A stretch of 64,000 nt of DNA from Pseudogymnoascus destructans (taxonomy: Eukaryota; Ascomycota; Leotiomycetes; Thelebolales; Thelebolaceae), in contig NW_020167536.1 of NCBI RefSeq assembly GCF_001641265.1, positions 744,001 through 808,000 on the forward strand. The letters are read 5' to 3'. A program made the translations under genes and the position numbers. Positions within the stretch are counted from its first letter, which is position 1; each line of letters begins with the position of its first letter. The notes beneath the pieces are model-generated. The model worked only from the letters and a program-made list of their open reading frames with translations. It was not told the origin of the DNA and did not search any database. Below are positions 22,228 to 34,196 of the stretch, one piece after another.

Positions 22228-23000
22228 CCTCTGTTTTAGATGGGCTCTCTGATTTATTAACAAACAAGAGACTAAAATTTCTCTGATTTCAATGATAAGT
22301 ATGAGAACGCGTACAACTTACCAAAATGGGGCTCTGACTTTGGGAATATCACTCTATGTACCATCTCTTCACTTTGTTGGCTTGGCGAGAATATTTACTA
22401 GAATAAGAATCGTGGTAATGCAGATGAGACGGCATACCTATCTAGGTAGATAGGTCAACTTTTATAGGATTCATAGCCCCACTGCTTCCGTTAGACGTCT
22501 GAAATCATACGAGGGGGTATATACCTTGGACACCTCTTGAACTTGCTTATTTAGATTTCTGTTATTAGCGATATTATATAAAATCTACGCACGTTCCATA
22601 GTGAGTTTAAAAACCACAAAAGGTACTATAGTAACGTTAGCTCAACTATATTTTACAAAAATAAGACCTAGAAGTTAAATTATATGCAGTGGGGTTTATA
22701 TATCTGATACCTTGTTAAGTTATCTTATAATATTGTAGGTATTACGTGGGGCCGTATTTCATGGCTGGGCGGGGAAATATACGCCACCGCTGTTTCCAAA
22801 AGGCCACACAGTCCGCTTTACACTTCGGCCCAACGATGATTCACAATCCCTCCTTGTGCTGCCCGTATATCGTATAACCGCCGCGAAAATGGAGTCTGTT
22901 CTGGCAAGGCATTCGCAGTCCACACCTTAATTCCGCTACACAAAATATTCCCAATTACAAATCGCCGAGTTGTTTGGGGAATGTAGAGGTCAAATATACT
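22228..23000. other. intergenic, AT-rich, no supported gene
   Basis: There are no convincing coding motifs. A short palindrome (ACCTATCTA-GG-TAGATAGGT) lies at about 22438-22457. The last 200 bp before 23071 may be the old promoter of the nitrilase fragment. Confidence 0.35.
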
Positions 23001-23070
23001 ATTGTACCCCCATAAATATCAACTTCTGAAAGACAAAACGACCCCAGGAAAGAAGAAGCACACCGACAGT

Positions 23071-23241
23071 ATGGCTGACCTGAAAATTGCCACAGTCCAG
23101 TTCGAAAACGCCTCTGGCGACAAAGAGAAGAACCTCAGCACTATCCGCCATCTGTCAGGAGAGGCTGCCGCTCGAGGCTGCCATGTGGTTGCTTTCCACG
23201 AATGCTCTATAACCGGATATACCGCATTAATTGGGTTATAA
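23071..23241 (+). pseudogene. nitrilase-superfamily (carbon-nitrogen hydrolase) N-terminal fragment
   Basis: From ATG 23071 the product MADLKIATVQFENASGDKEK... leads to VVAFHECSITGYT. This is the first strand and the catalytic-Glu region of carbon-nitrogen hydrolases, which hydrolyse nitriles or amides. After GYTALIGL the frame stops within an 87-bp MITE. The sequence after the MITE (EILALAVKIS) may be a further piece in another frame. The Lys and Cys of the catalytic triad are not in the window, so this is a 5' remnant. Confidence 0.75.
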
Positions 23242-23322
23242 GATACTATCTTGTAGGGGGGAATACTTGCATGGACGTTACATTGGGACCATATCTTATA
23301 GGTCAATATAATATCTTATAAG
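23236..23322. mobile_element. 87-bp MITE with TTATAAGATA inverted ends
   Basis: The left end TTATAAGATACTATCTTG matches the reverse complement of the right end (TTATAAGATATTATATTG). A TA at each border suggests Tc1/mariner-type mobilisation. It interrupts the nitrilase remnant. Confidence 0.65.
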
Positions 23323-23401
23323 TGGAGATCCTCGCCTTGGCAGTGAAAATCTCTTCATCAGTAACAACTGAGGGCATTCCTGATAGTATTAACAGGTTAA
23401 A

Positions 23402-24060
23402 ATGCCTCGAATGCCTCCATTTAAAGCTCCTGAGACTGGTCAGACAACACTGTCGTTCGGTGGACCTCGCCGTCACCCAGGACCCCATATTACAGCACTA
23501 TCCCCGCCTCCTACCCCTCCGCGAATCCCGAGTTCTACACTCCAATCAGGAGGCCCAAATGAGAGCGCTATTGTCCGTGAATTCCAAGCAATTGCTGCAA
23601 GTTCTGGCATTACGAATGAGGCCAATTCTGACATAGAAACTGGCCTAGTTCGGATGAGAAAATCATATACTCGGGAGCAAAAACTACGTGCAATTCAATA
23701 CGCCACAACAACTATGGTGATTCGAAATGGAAAGGCTCAAATCATCAGTCGATACGAGGCGTCAGGAAAGCTTGGAATTACTCCAATAATGCTTAAGAAA
23801 TGGATTGAAAGTAAGGAGACAATTGCTAGTCAAAATAAGGCTTCTAGGAGGGCAAAATTTAAAGTACAACTTGGCCAGGAACCTGAAATGGAAAAACACC
23901 TCGTTGAGTTATTTACATCTGCTCGTGCATCAGGATGAATGATAGGAGGGAGATGGTTCGAACGTCAAGCTAAGGCAATATATAGAGATCTATACCCTCA
24001 TCGAGTAATTCAACTTGATGGGAAGTTTCAATACCTTGGTTTCAAGTTCTCAAAAGCAAT
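23402..24060 (+). pseudogene. pogo/Tc5-type transposase N-terminal fragment
   Basis: An ATG at 23402 opens a 178-codon frame with a proline-rich start. A helix-turn-helix region (YTREQKLRAIQYAT...KLGITPIMLKKWIES) follows. After a TGA at 23936 the same frame holds WFERQAKAIYRDLYPHRVIQLDGKFQYLGFKFS, a Tc5/CENP-B-type DNA-binding domain. Homology stops at about 24060, where the large element begins. The catalytic domain is missing. Confidence 0.7.
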
Positions 24061-25173
24061 TGAGGCTGTCCCATCAGGACGCGGTTCACTCGATTCTATT
24101 TTCTCATAGAAAAGGATGTATCGACTAGCCCAACAAAACACACTCTCTGCATCAACAACACTATAAACAGACTCGAACACCTCCCATAGTCGAGATGGAT
24201 CCTGTTTGTTCTGCATGGCCACTATACCTGGCTTTGCAAGGGTTTTGCTAACCCACTCCTGTACATGTTCAGATAAGCCACCACAGAAGGGGTCGAGTAG
24301 TCATACCATCATGCAGGTAATAGTCCGGTGCTTCCACGTATTTGTATTACCCCTTGCCTTATAAAGAGCTTTGTCTCGGAGAGCAAAGTTTTGGTCGAAA
24401 TCTATGGATAGGGTAACCTCATTTACTATGGCTTTAAGCTCCTTGTCTGTAGCCCGTCCATATTGAAGGATCTCAGGGTCCAACTTCTTCTGGATTTGTT
24501 TCCAAGCTGCATTGTCGAACACTTTGGTCTGGTTCTCTGCCTGCCGAAAGGGCTTGGTGCTACTATTGTAAGAATTGTTGTCATTAGGCCTCATACGCTT
24601 TGCAGCAGGTCGGTGGACTGGCAGGGAGTTGGTGGACCTTGTAGAGTTACTACTTCGACCACTAAGTTGTGGGGACGAAGTTAGAGCAGTTGCATTTTGG
24701 AAGCCGGTGTCATTCCGATGTGGTTGAGGTCTGTTGAAATGACCATTGTCAAAGGACAGTGTCGTTGCTAGCTGGGTATGAAGCTGGGAAGACGCTACAC
24801 GAAATGGAGGCTCATGGATCTGTCCAACTTGAGACTGCGCTGGGCTAATGGTATTGGGTTGAATATGGAGCAATAACTGCAAAGTCGGGGAGTTGATTAT
24901 AGTAGGTGGGGCCTCATTGTTGGTTAAGTTGGACGAAGACTGGGCCTGAGACAATGCTGGGCTATTTGAGTCGTGGTGAACAATGCTGCGCGCACCATAT
25001 GGATATTGGGAGTTTGAGGTCTGAGATTCCTGCATTTGCGAGCTCTCATGATTGTGATCTTCCTGGTTATATGCCTGCGACGCGCCTCTGGTTGTGCCTC
25101 TGGTTGTGCTTCTGGTTGTGCCTCTGGTTGTGCCTCTAGTAGCGCGTCTTGGGCGACGCGAGGTCTTTGGCAT
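24028..25173 (-). CDS. divergent accessory protein of the large element, probably incomplete
   Basis: The ATG at 25173 opens a 290-codon frame. The N-terminus is basic and repetitive (RATRGTTRGTTRSTTRG), encoded by 12-bp tandem units, and the middle is rich in Gln, Ser and Asn. The C-terminal part is ordered (AAWKQIQKKLDPEILQYGRATDKELKAIVNEV). A 48-nt intron (24259-24306, GTATGA...ACAG) restores the frame into EWVSKTLAKPGIVAMQNK...SRLWEVFESVYSVV. Its acceptor lies within a copy of the palindrome. The end runs into the pogo fragment and stops at 24028, so the native C-terminus is probably lost. I do not recognise the family. By analogy with TnpA of En/Spm it could bind the palindromes; this is conjecture. 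Confidence 0.5.
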
Positions 25174-28100
25174 GGTATTGATTCTACAACCCAGGATTAG
25201 CCTCCCTTCTGTACATGTTCGGGGGGGGCCGGGGGGGGGGAGGGTGCATGAATACCAATAGTATACTCCTATACACTTCCTGTTATAGACACCAACACAA
25301 GGTGGTTTAAGTGTGTGATTTTGTAATTGGGGGGTATAAATTCAAAAATTGTAAACTACGTGTGAAGTGTCATACAGTGTCACGTGATGAATGATCGCCA
25401 AACCCCGTCATCTAATTCAACTGTTCATAATGCGACTCTTACCTCAATATAACCCCCTATACAAATTGGGAGTTCTATAACCTACTACCTATAGCAATGA
25501 ACTCAAGCCCCAATGCAACATATACTGCAGAGTATTTTGGTAATCCAAATCGCCGGCGTAGGCATAGATGGCCAGCTTCCGGGGCAAATCTTCGGAGGCA
25601 TGTTGTATATCAGACTACACAGATGAACTGAGCTGAGGCTACCCGGAGACAACATCTGCAGCTTCCTGCTCTAGATAATGGGTCAAGTAACGTTCAATCC
25701 TATGTGCCACCTCCTTCACTAACCTTAAATCAGCCAGAAGATTATTATACGCATTATAATGACGATGATGAAAACGAGCTTGCCGATTTTCCTGACTCAC
25801 AATCCAACACCAAAGGGCCTACAATGCCAATTATGGAACCAGGGTCGTCTTATACATGTACAGAGGACGCCTTCCAGGGGGACTACAACGATGCTATAGT
25901 GCGAGAGGACGACTACTCAGAGAACGGCTCAGTAGAGAGTGAACACAATCCAAAGGTTCATTTTGCTAGTGACGATGTCATTGATCTAGCAGCTTTAAAC
26001 CCTCAATCGACACCATTATCAGACTTCACCATGGCATTTGGCATTTGGTGCGATACGCATCGAGTTACTCGGCAGTCCTATAAGGCCTTGATCCAAGTGT
26101 TACGACCCATTCCAAACGAGGAATTTACTCAGCTCCCAGAGAACCTTGCAACACTTCAAAAGTGGTGTCGTCGCCGACTACCTTTACTACCACTTCAAAG
26201 ATCAATAATAGACGTCCGGACAAGCAGCCTTCAGGCATCGCTGCAAAGTCTCAAAGCTATATTCACTTCTTTGACCCTCGGGTTATTGCTGCTACAATAC
26301 TATCATCTACCCTTGGTCAGCCTATACACCAAGGGATGGCCAATATTGTGGATAATCCAACTGAGTTATACCACTCCCGAGCATGGGGTTCTTCCATTAG
26401 CACGTGTGGCATGGACTTTGTGCTGTACAGTTGTGGAGAGCCAATTTTCCCGTCTGACTTTGTCCAATATAAATGTAACAACACTGCTTGTTGCGTCTGT
26501 ACATCCAAGCATTCTGGGCAGGTTGTGTTTATTGGGCGTGATAGGCGGGGTTCATCTACTACCCTAAACATGGTGCTCCTCCACATAAGACCATTAATCC
26601 ACCGGAACGATATACTATACCAGTCCCAGAGACTACAGGAGGACGTGGAAAGGCTGTCTATAAGCGAACGCCTCCTTGATGACGGGTCTTTGCTCTGGAT
26701 ACAGCCTACTCAAGTGCTACATCGTCGACCTGATATAAGCATACAGTGGGGCAAGGGTGTTGTACGGACGCCTTGGGTTGTTACTAAAATATACACCAAA
26801 AGCCACGGAATTGTTGATATTCAGTGGAGTATTCCAGTGCGCGGAGGGATAGAGATTGAGCAATACGGCCGGGACTACTTAGTGGCTACAATCATGTCAG
26901 GAGTCCAGTCACTCCTTAATTATGTTCATTGACGACTTTGGGCTATATCGCAATATGTACCGCTCGATCACTGGGATATATATGATGCCAGCTGGGTTAG
27001 ACATCGAGCAGCGGCAAAGAAGCATGAATAGTCATACCCTGACCCTAGGGCCCCATGGCTCCCATCTAGATGCCACTATATCGGTGCTCCGTACATGTAT
27101 AGGGACACTTGAGCATGGTTGCTCGATGGTTATCAAAGGGGTGCAGACAGTAGTATGGGCGCCATTTATTACTATCCTGGGTGACATGAAAGGGCAGCAA
27201 CAGTCGGCTGGATTCCTTTCACCAAGAGCCAACCTCTGCTGTCGGTTTTGTGATGCAAGCCTTGATACAAGGGCTAATCTCGGAAGAGACATTAAGCGCC
27301 ATGGGCGGTTTCATTACCAAGTGCAAGAGTTGCGGAGGCAGATGGATGAGCTTACCTCGAAGTCGACCCGACTACAATTTGGTCACCAACATGGATTAGC
27401 TGACCAACCATCTGCGTTGCAGACAGTCATCCCATCTCTTGACATTGTTATGAGCCGCCCCCCAGATCCAGCTCATAGTGAGTTCCTTGGTATCATTCGG
27501 AGGCTTTACCCAATATTATATGGTCCGTTACTAACCCCAGCTGCCCAGATTGAGTTCACCCAACAGTTCCAGAAATTTACCTTCCCCCCTGGCTGGAGTC
27601 GAATACAGTCCCCAGAAAAACACATACGGTCGTGGTCAATGAGCGAATGTGGGAAGGCGTCCATTATCGTACCATTAATACTTCGCCGCTGGCTGAAAAC
27701 AATACATGTATGGCACACGTTCCAGTCGGCTCTAGCCTGTGAATGTCCAGTGACAGCCCGGCCTATACATAATAAAACGGATGTTGATTTTATTGTGAGT
27801 GCATTTGGGCACATTGCAAGAAGTAATTCCTTTGTGTCGTCTATCAGTCTTACTACTACAGAGCGGCTGGACTTCCACAATGTTATATTAGAGGGGAGAG
27901 CTAGTTTCTTGTGTCTTATGAAGGCAGCGGCGAAGTCGTCAGGCACCTTAGAAAGCAGGCAAACCGCTAGCAATATAGGGCCTGGCGTTGCATCGGCCGC
28001 CCTACAGTCCTATGCTACCTTTAGCCAAAGTGGATCTGAGGTTGAAACTAGTACTGATGATCAAGTCAACCCTACCCAAGGTAATGCTAGTGTTATTGGT

Positions 28101-31100
28101 CATGCAGGCCGGCTTCCTAATTTCCATATCGCCCTTCACTTCCACCAAATGATGGAGGAGTATGGAAGTGTATGGAATACAAACGTGTTCTGGGGTGAAG
28201 ACAAGCACAAATTCTTCAAGGAAGCAGTTATACGGACAAACCACAGACGGCCTGAACGGGATCTACTTATCCAAGAGTGTATATTTACAACCCTCCGGTC
28301 TACCCTGTGTGGTGCCTTTCTCCATACATGTACAGAGACCTCCGCCCAGGTTATAAGGATTAAGGATAATTGCCCAGCAGTGTTTGAATCTCTACTAACA
28401 GTTGCTGATAGGCGTGCCTTAACCTCAGACTTACGTGTACACGGTAATGTAGAGGCTAGTGGCTCTCATATTGATGTCCGGGTCCAAGGTGAGCTATCAA
28501 GAACTGAGTGTGGTTTACAGGGACTTCCAGTTAAAGCTCGACTGTTTACTAAATCATTCTCGAACTTATTTGAGGAGATACTTACCAAACATGGCCACCA
28601 CAGAGTGATGTTTAAGAATACACGTTTCCGCTGGTATCAACAATTGTCATATTCAATTACAGAGAGTTCCTGGCGGCGCACTTTAAGGCAGGGCGACATA
28701 GTAGTAACCACATCTACTACGTTTGGTCGGATAATTGGTTTGTTATGCTCCTGACCTAGACCAATTGCCCAAGGTCTTCATACTTATAGAAGAGTTGGTT
28801 CAGAAGGGATCTTGGGATATGGTTCTTAACCTCCCACTATTCGCCCAAACCTTGTTCCGACGAATAGTTACGTTACCACAAATTGAGGCAGAGGAGATAT
28901 ATAATGGTCCCTACTTCTCCAAAAACGTTCATTCATTGCACCTGGGATGTACGCTTCCAATAATACGGGCCCATTTCTTCACTTGTGTCTGTGAAGCAGA
29001 GGCACGCTTTCTTGATGGGGTCTATCGCTACATCAGTCCTGTGTACATGTATAGAGGGAGGCACCTTACCTCAACTTGAGTCACGCTGCTTCCAGACGGT
29101 ATCGGCACATCCTGATCTTTAGCCTCAGCTTCTTGTTTCCCACCTTGCGTCTTCGCACATTTTGAAGGTGGAGTCCCAGCCATGCTAAGAGTACTGTGTG
29201 TTGTCAGTGCCCTGCCCCTGTACATGTTCAGAATATTCCAGGGCTCTCACCTTGAATTCACTTGGGTGAAATCAAATCTGGCTGAGGCCTCTGTTGCTGG
29301 TTACCTTGGCTACACCGACACTCTATATCTACGCGATCTGATGTGGTCCTGGCCAATTATGAGGGGAGCAATGGTTTTCGAGACTATCCTTAAGAATAAG
29401 CTCCAAGTCACAGCGACTTCCATCTTAGAAGCTTCACTCAACGACATTGATGCATATGAATATGAGACCAATATCGACACACTAGTCTTCAACTTCAACA
29501 ACCGCTCCGAAGAAGATAAGGCCAATACAGAGGACACAACACGAGCACTTACTCTCATGTTTGCGGGAACCATACATCATACCGCCTGTGCTCTTGAGGA
29601 TGTTGGGCTGTTAACTCTTGAGGACACAGAGTTACAATCACAGTTTGCCAAGCTCCGCATTGAGCAGTCTGGAGTGAAGGGGTTTTTTGTCCCAGCTTTT
29701 GACAAGACGACTTTACTAGTCCCAACCCTCGGACCTCTCGATACGTTCCGCGAGCATGCTATGGAACGCTACTCAAGGGCTTGCACATGTGTCCGATATC
29801 TTCTCTACCAGACCACATCATCAAAATTTGCTCCAATCAAGGCCAAACTTGGGAAGAACCAGTATTTCGTCTCTGGTATAGTGCATCCAGACAGGCTCCC
29901 CTCGTGGATGGGGAACGAGACAGTTGAAGAGCTACCTGGAGCATCTGCAATCCTCGGTCTTATGAATCAAGAGAAGCCAGCCCCAATTGAAGTTACCCTA
30001 CAGTTTGTTCGCTAAGATGGAACAGAGGACGACGAGCAACTCTCGGAGCATATCAACTTATACCTCAAGTGGAAGAAGATCCACTTATCGCAGGACATTG
30101 TCGACTATAAGCACGACATTCGAGACTTCGAGATTGGCCCCCAGTGGCGTGACCACTTGCGCCACGAGCTGTCACTTCCTAGGCTCAGGTGTGACTTTAG
30201 CACCCTGACTTTGATCCCAACTGCACTTCCTGCCGCAGAAGACCCTGGCCCTGTACATGTTCCACAGGAGGGTCCATGGATTATCTACGACAATGAGAAC
30301 CCGGATCAGGTCACACCATGGACAGACGTTCTGGAAGTTTTACACTCAGGGAGCAAGTTCTGCATAGAATATTCTCTGAAGGTAGTGGACACCGAAGAAG
30401 ACGGACCATACCCATACGAGTTCGACGGAGGCCCTATTCAGGTATACAGTGATTAAGTAGGGGCTCTAGCCACAACAGAGAACACTGCTGCCCAGGACGA
30501 TGCAACCACTCATGCAAATCACCCGACGCCTTGCACTCATATTGCCCCAGCGCCCGCCCAAGTTGATATAAAGGGAAAGGGAAAGGGCCCTGAAACCCCA
30601 GAGCTCTCTCATACCAGTTCAAAGTTGTCTTACTTACAGGGTGCGCTTACGGGATCAAATTCTCATGGTATTCGAGGCATTGTGACCCCAGATAAACTGT
30701 TTGGCGACTGCAAATCGGCAGAGTCACAAGCCTGGCACCTAGGCATCGATGTGTCGACTCCAGCCGGTATTGAGGCTTTCATTCGAAAGGTTGTTGGCAC
30801 GTTACGTGTTGCTAATGTCGCGCCAAAGGCAGCATTAAACCTGTCAGGTCTCCCTGGCGCTGTCCGACAAGAGATCCAGAGTGGTATGGCAGCGGCAACA
30901 GCTACAACTCTAAATGCAGATGTAAGCATCCAACTCTGTACATGTATAGAGACCCCCCAAATACTGACTACCTCTTAGCTTCGCGAAAACGAAGAGGATG
31001 CCACAAGCATGGCAGGCTTCTACAAGATGCAGAAGCTATTTACCGGCGACAAATCCCAGACTGGTCCTCCACTCGATGCTTGCCTTACGATTGCCGATGC

Positions 31101-34100
31101 GCATTTTGATACTTGGCATGACAAGCAGCGCACGCTTGCCAAGTACGCCCTAAAGTCGCTTCCAACTGTCGGCATCCGACCCCTAGGACATCAAATCACT
31201 GGTTTCCTATGGATGGTACTAAAGGCGTATGGTTATATACTTGCTCCAACAAAAGAAGGTCAGGCTGCAGCTGACCTACTTCAAACGGCCCACACGTTTG
31301 GAGGGGTGTTGGTCGACAACATGGGGTTAGGTAAAACCTTCACCTCATGTTTATACCTAGAATGGGTGTTCCGATATTTCACTCCTGATGCCCACAGGAA
31401 ACTACAGGCCCCATCTCATACTAGCGCCAGCTGGACCTGTCATCGAACAATGGCATCAGGACATTACAAAGCACTTCAAGGGAATTAATCTGGTCCTCGC
31501 CTATGGAGACTCACCACCGAACGGAGCGTCATTCCTCAAATGGATATCTTCAAAAGCTATGAAGAGCTATCCCAAATCCCCAAAGAAGTTCCCTGCCGCC
31601 CTTCGATTTGTGTCGACTAACAAGTCGGCTGCAAAGACCGTCATATTGACTTCGTACGGCACCCTCGCAGGCCGGACCCTTCAGAAGCCACGTCGCCAGC
31701 CAGGAGACGAGAAAACCTTCAAGCCAGCCGATTGGATTGGGAAGTGGAAGGGGGTGTTCCATACAGTGATTCTAGATGAGGGTCATAAGATTCGCAACCC
31801 GTTGACCAATATCCATGTTGCAGTGGCGAGGTTGAACGCGCGGCATCACTGGTTCATTACAGGCACACCGGTCCAGAACCAGAGCACGGTAAGTCAAGCT
31901 ACTCCTATACATGTACAGAGCCTAGCTAATGAATAAGGACAATCTTGGCCCCTTGAACATATTGTGGCCACAGATCAACAAGTCTCTCTACTTGAACCAG
32001 ACTAGGCGCGACTGGATCCAAACACTTGATGGCAACTACAAGAACTTTGAGCTCCTGGTCTCGCAGGATTTCCCTCATTCATCATGGAAGAATCTAATCG
32101 CTGCTGACCCATATCGGATTCGAACACTCCTAAACAGCAAGGAGAAGTCGACGATAAACAAGCTTTACAGGTGCATGGAAAGACTATTACTTCTTCGGCG
32201 ATCAACGGCAACCTCCATACCCTTAAATAGTCAAGGGGAGCGGCTGTCACTGGCTAACCTAATGCCACCATACGAAATTACCACAGTGCAGTTGAAGATG
32301 AGTTCTGCGGAAGCAGCAGAGTACCAGTTCTTCCATCAGTCGTTTGTCAAGGATTACGAAGAAGGCCTTGAGATATGGGCAAATCAGAAACAAAGCCGTA
32401 TCAACCCAACGGCAGAAGTCAAAAGCTTTCCTTGCATTACTGGCCCACTACGGGCGATGACGGTAAATGCAGTCTCGACTATACTAAGCCGATTCCACGA
32501 CACCCTGGATAATACGAAGGTTCGGAAGAAGCGCCTTGATGACACTGTTGCAACTATCAACGTACTACGAGCCCAAGGCTTCACGGGACTGCAGCTTGCA
32601 CATGCTACTATGCGAAAGGGCGATCAGGTGATCAAGGACGCTGCCAATTTGATACACCACTTGACTTTCGGCTCTCTGAAGATGCGTTGGATTCTAAAAG
32701 ACGTGATGGATCATTGCGTGAAAAGGAGACCAGACGGAGGACGGAACAAGTTGCTGTGCTCTGAGGATATTCCCGTCTCAGCATGGTTTATTGAGACAGT
32801 GTTGAAGTCGATATACATCCGGGCAGAGGTGTTGCATGCCGGTCTGAATGACCTCCAGCGAATCGCGCTCATTCAGGAGTTCAATGACCCCCAGTCAGAC
32901 TTGGTTGTCCTAGTTATGATGTATCAGGTGTCATCACAGGGCGCCAACTTAGACGGGGCATGCCATCGGGTATGCTCAGTCACTACAGCGATCAACCTGC
33001 CATCAGAGCTACAGGTACACTATCGACCTATCCGAGTAAGTGCCCCCTCCCTAAACATGTACAGAGGATGGTGTTAATATAAATGCAGGTGTCGCAAAAG
33101 GAGAAGGTCACCATCGTGCGACTTTCTGTAGTCAACAGTCACGACGCCTGGCGTAAAACTAAGCAGGTCGACAAGAGCATCATTGATGTGTTGACAAAAC
33201 TCCGCTCTCCCGAATCCTTCCAGGTCATCGCAGACGCTTTGAATGACAACCGGGATGAAGTGTTGGCCGCACAATTCCGATGAGGGTAAAAGAGCATTAA
33301 AAGGTCAGAAAACTATGCCGTTGAAGCTTCGTGCTTGGGGTCGGGTGCCTGTTCCTGATGCTAACGATTCGGCGTCGCCAGAGAGGGACAGCGGCTCTTC
33401 CGATGATGAGGGTCCCGCCCAGGGTGCATCATTCACCCCCGTTAACAGGAATCTATGGAAGCGGAAGCGTACCCAGCAGGAAACAGATGATACCGATGAG
33501 GGTCCTGACGACTTGCCTCCTGCATATGAGACCCCCGATGCAACTTACTCTCCAACTAAGCACGAAACTGATGAAGAGTCTGAGAACGGCGATGATGTCT
33601 CTAACGAAGACGGTGACGATGAGGACAAGGGGGTTACGCCCGATGAATACATTTCGGACTTCAGGAAGGCCTGGATAAAGTTGTCTCCTGAGGATAAGGC
33701 CTTATATGATCAGGACGAATTAGATTTCCTTGTTCTTCTCAGTATGGACCCAGATCACATCTACACCAGCGACAAGATCCAAACTTCTCTCGACTCTCCT
33801 GTCACCGAGCGCGGACTCCGACTTGTCATTGCCTGTCGTTCAGGGCAGTTTAAGACTGGCATGAAGGTCTCCCCCCATATAAAGTATAACGCCCTTCTGG
33901 ACCATAATGAAGAGGGATACGAGCCTTTCTCTGCCCCAGAGTTCTCTACTGTGACCGACAAGGAGAGAAGTGCCGCTCTTGGTCATTTCGTGAAGAATGA
34001 GGCTGCTCCGGTCAATCTTCTTTCAGAGTTGGTGAAGGATGTCACTGCAGCTACCATTAGTCCTAGTGCGGTTGATGTTGCCACGCCAGTCCCTGTACAT

Positions 34101-34107
34101 GTACAGG
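24258..34107. repeat. dispersed palindrome family, consensus near CCTGTACATGTACAGG
   Basis: Copies start at about 24258, 25209, 25851, 27089, 27701, 28323, 29039, 29217, 30250, 30934, 31904, 33051 and 34092. All contain (T/A)ACATGT with CT upstream and often AGAG or AGG downstream. The copy at 34092-34107 is a perfect 16-bp palindrome. Spacing is about 0.2 to 1.2 kb. Copies lie in coding exons, in introns and between genes. Confidence 0.8.
25498..29079 (+). pseudogene. CMC/Plavaka-like transposase with one stop and three frameshifts
   Basis: The region reads as one protein in pieces. It has an acidic N-terminus (MNSSPNATYTAEYF, then a TGA near 25629), then SDFTMAFGIWCDTHRVTRQSY, a shift near 26210, and FFDPRVIAATILSS...HQGMANIVDNPTELYHSRAW. 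Another shift near 26915 leads into DDFGLYRNMYRSITGIYMMPAGL, LTLGPHGSHLDA, and ILGDMKGQQQSAGF followed by the zinc-like CRFCDASLDTRANLGRDIKRH. It continues to a shift near 28742 and ends at 29079. The GDM...Q..AGF...CRFC signature is characteristic of Plavaka/CACTA-type transposases of fungi. Long open stretches show the decay is recent or partly due to sequence errors. Confidence 0.75.
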
Positions 34108-34196
34108 AGCCTACACTGCCAGAGCTCATTTCTCCCCTAGACCCTCGGCTTCTGTCTACTCAAACCGAGAATGAGGGCGCTGCCATGGGACCTTGA
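29182..34196 (+). pseudogene. SNF2-family helicase-like protein of the large element, three clear introns, several lesions
   Basis: A long N-terminal region (GSHLEFTWVKSNLAEASV...) with TAA stops at 30013 and 30454 precedes the ATPase. Motif I is DNMGLGKTF, motif Ia near LILAPAGPVIEQW, motif II DEGHKIRNP and motif III WFITGTPVQN. The C-terminal lobe has VLHAGLNDLQR and SSQGANLDGACHRV, with a degenerate last motif (HYRPIRVSQKE). Introns are 30922-30978, 31889-31937 and 33036-33088, all phase 0, and each holds a copy of the palindrome. Frameshifts occur near 31395 and 33273. The tail is acidic and Pro-rich. The first exon and start are uncertain: ATG 29182 may be joined through an intron ending at 29241. 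Such ATPases remodel protein-DNA complexes; here it is probably a transposition helper. Confidence 0.75.

Noticed and set aside
29028..29225. Minus-strand ORF (MAGTPPSKCAKTQGGKQE...) as a fourth gene of the large element
   Set aside because: A GTAAGG...TAG intron could be drawn but leads straight into a stop. It overlaps the transposase end and the helicase start, so support is too weak.
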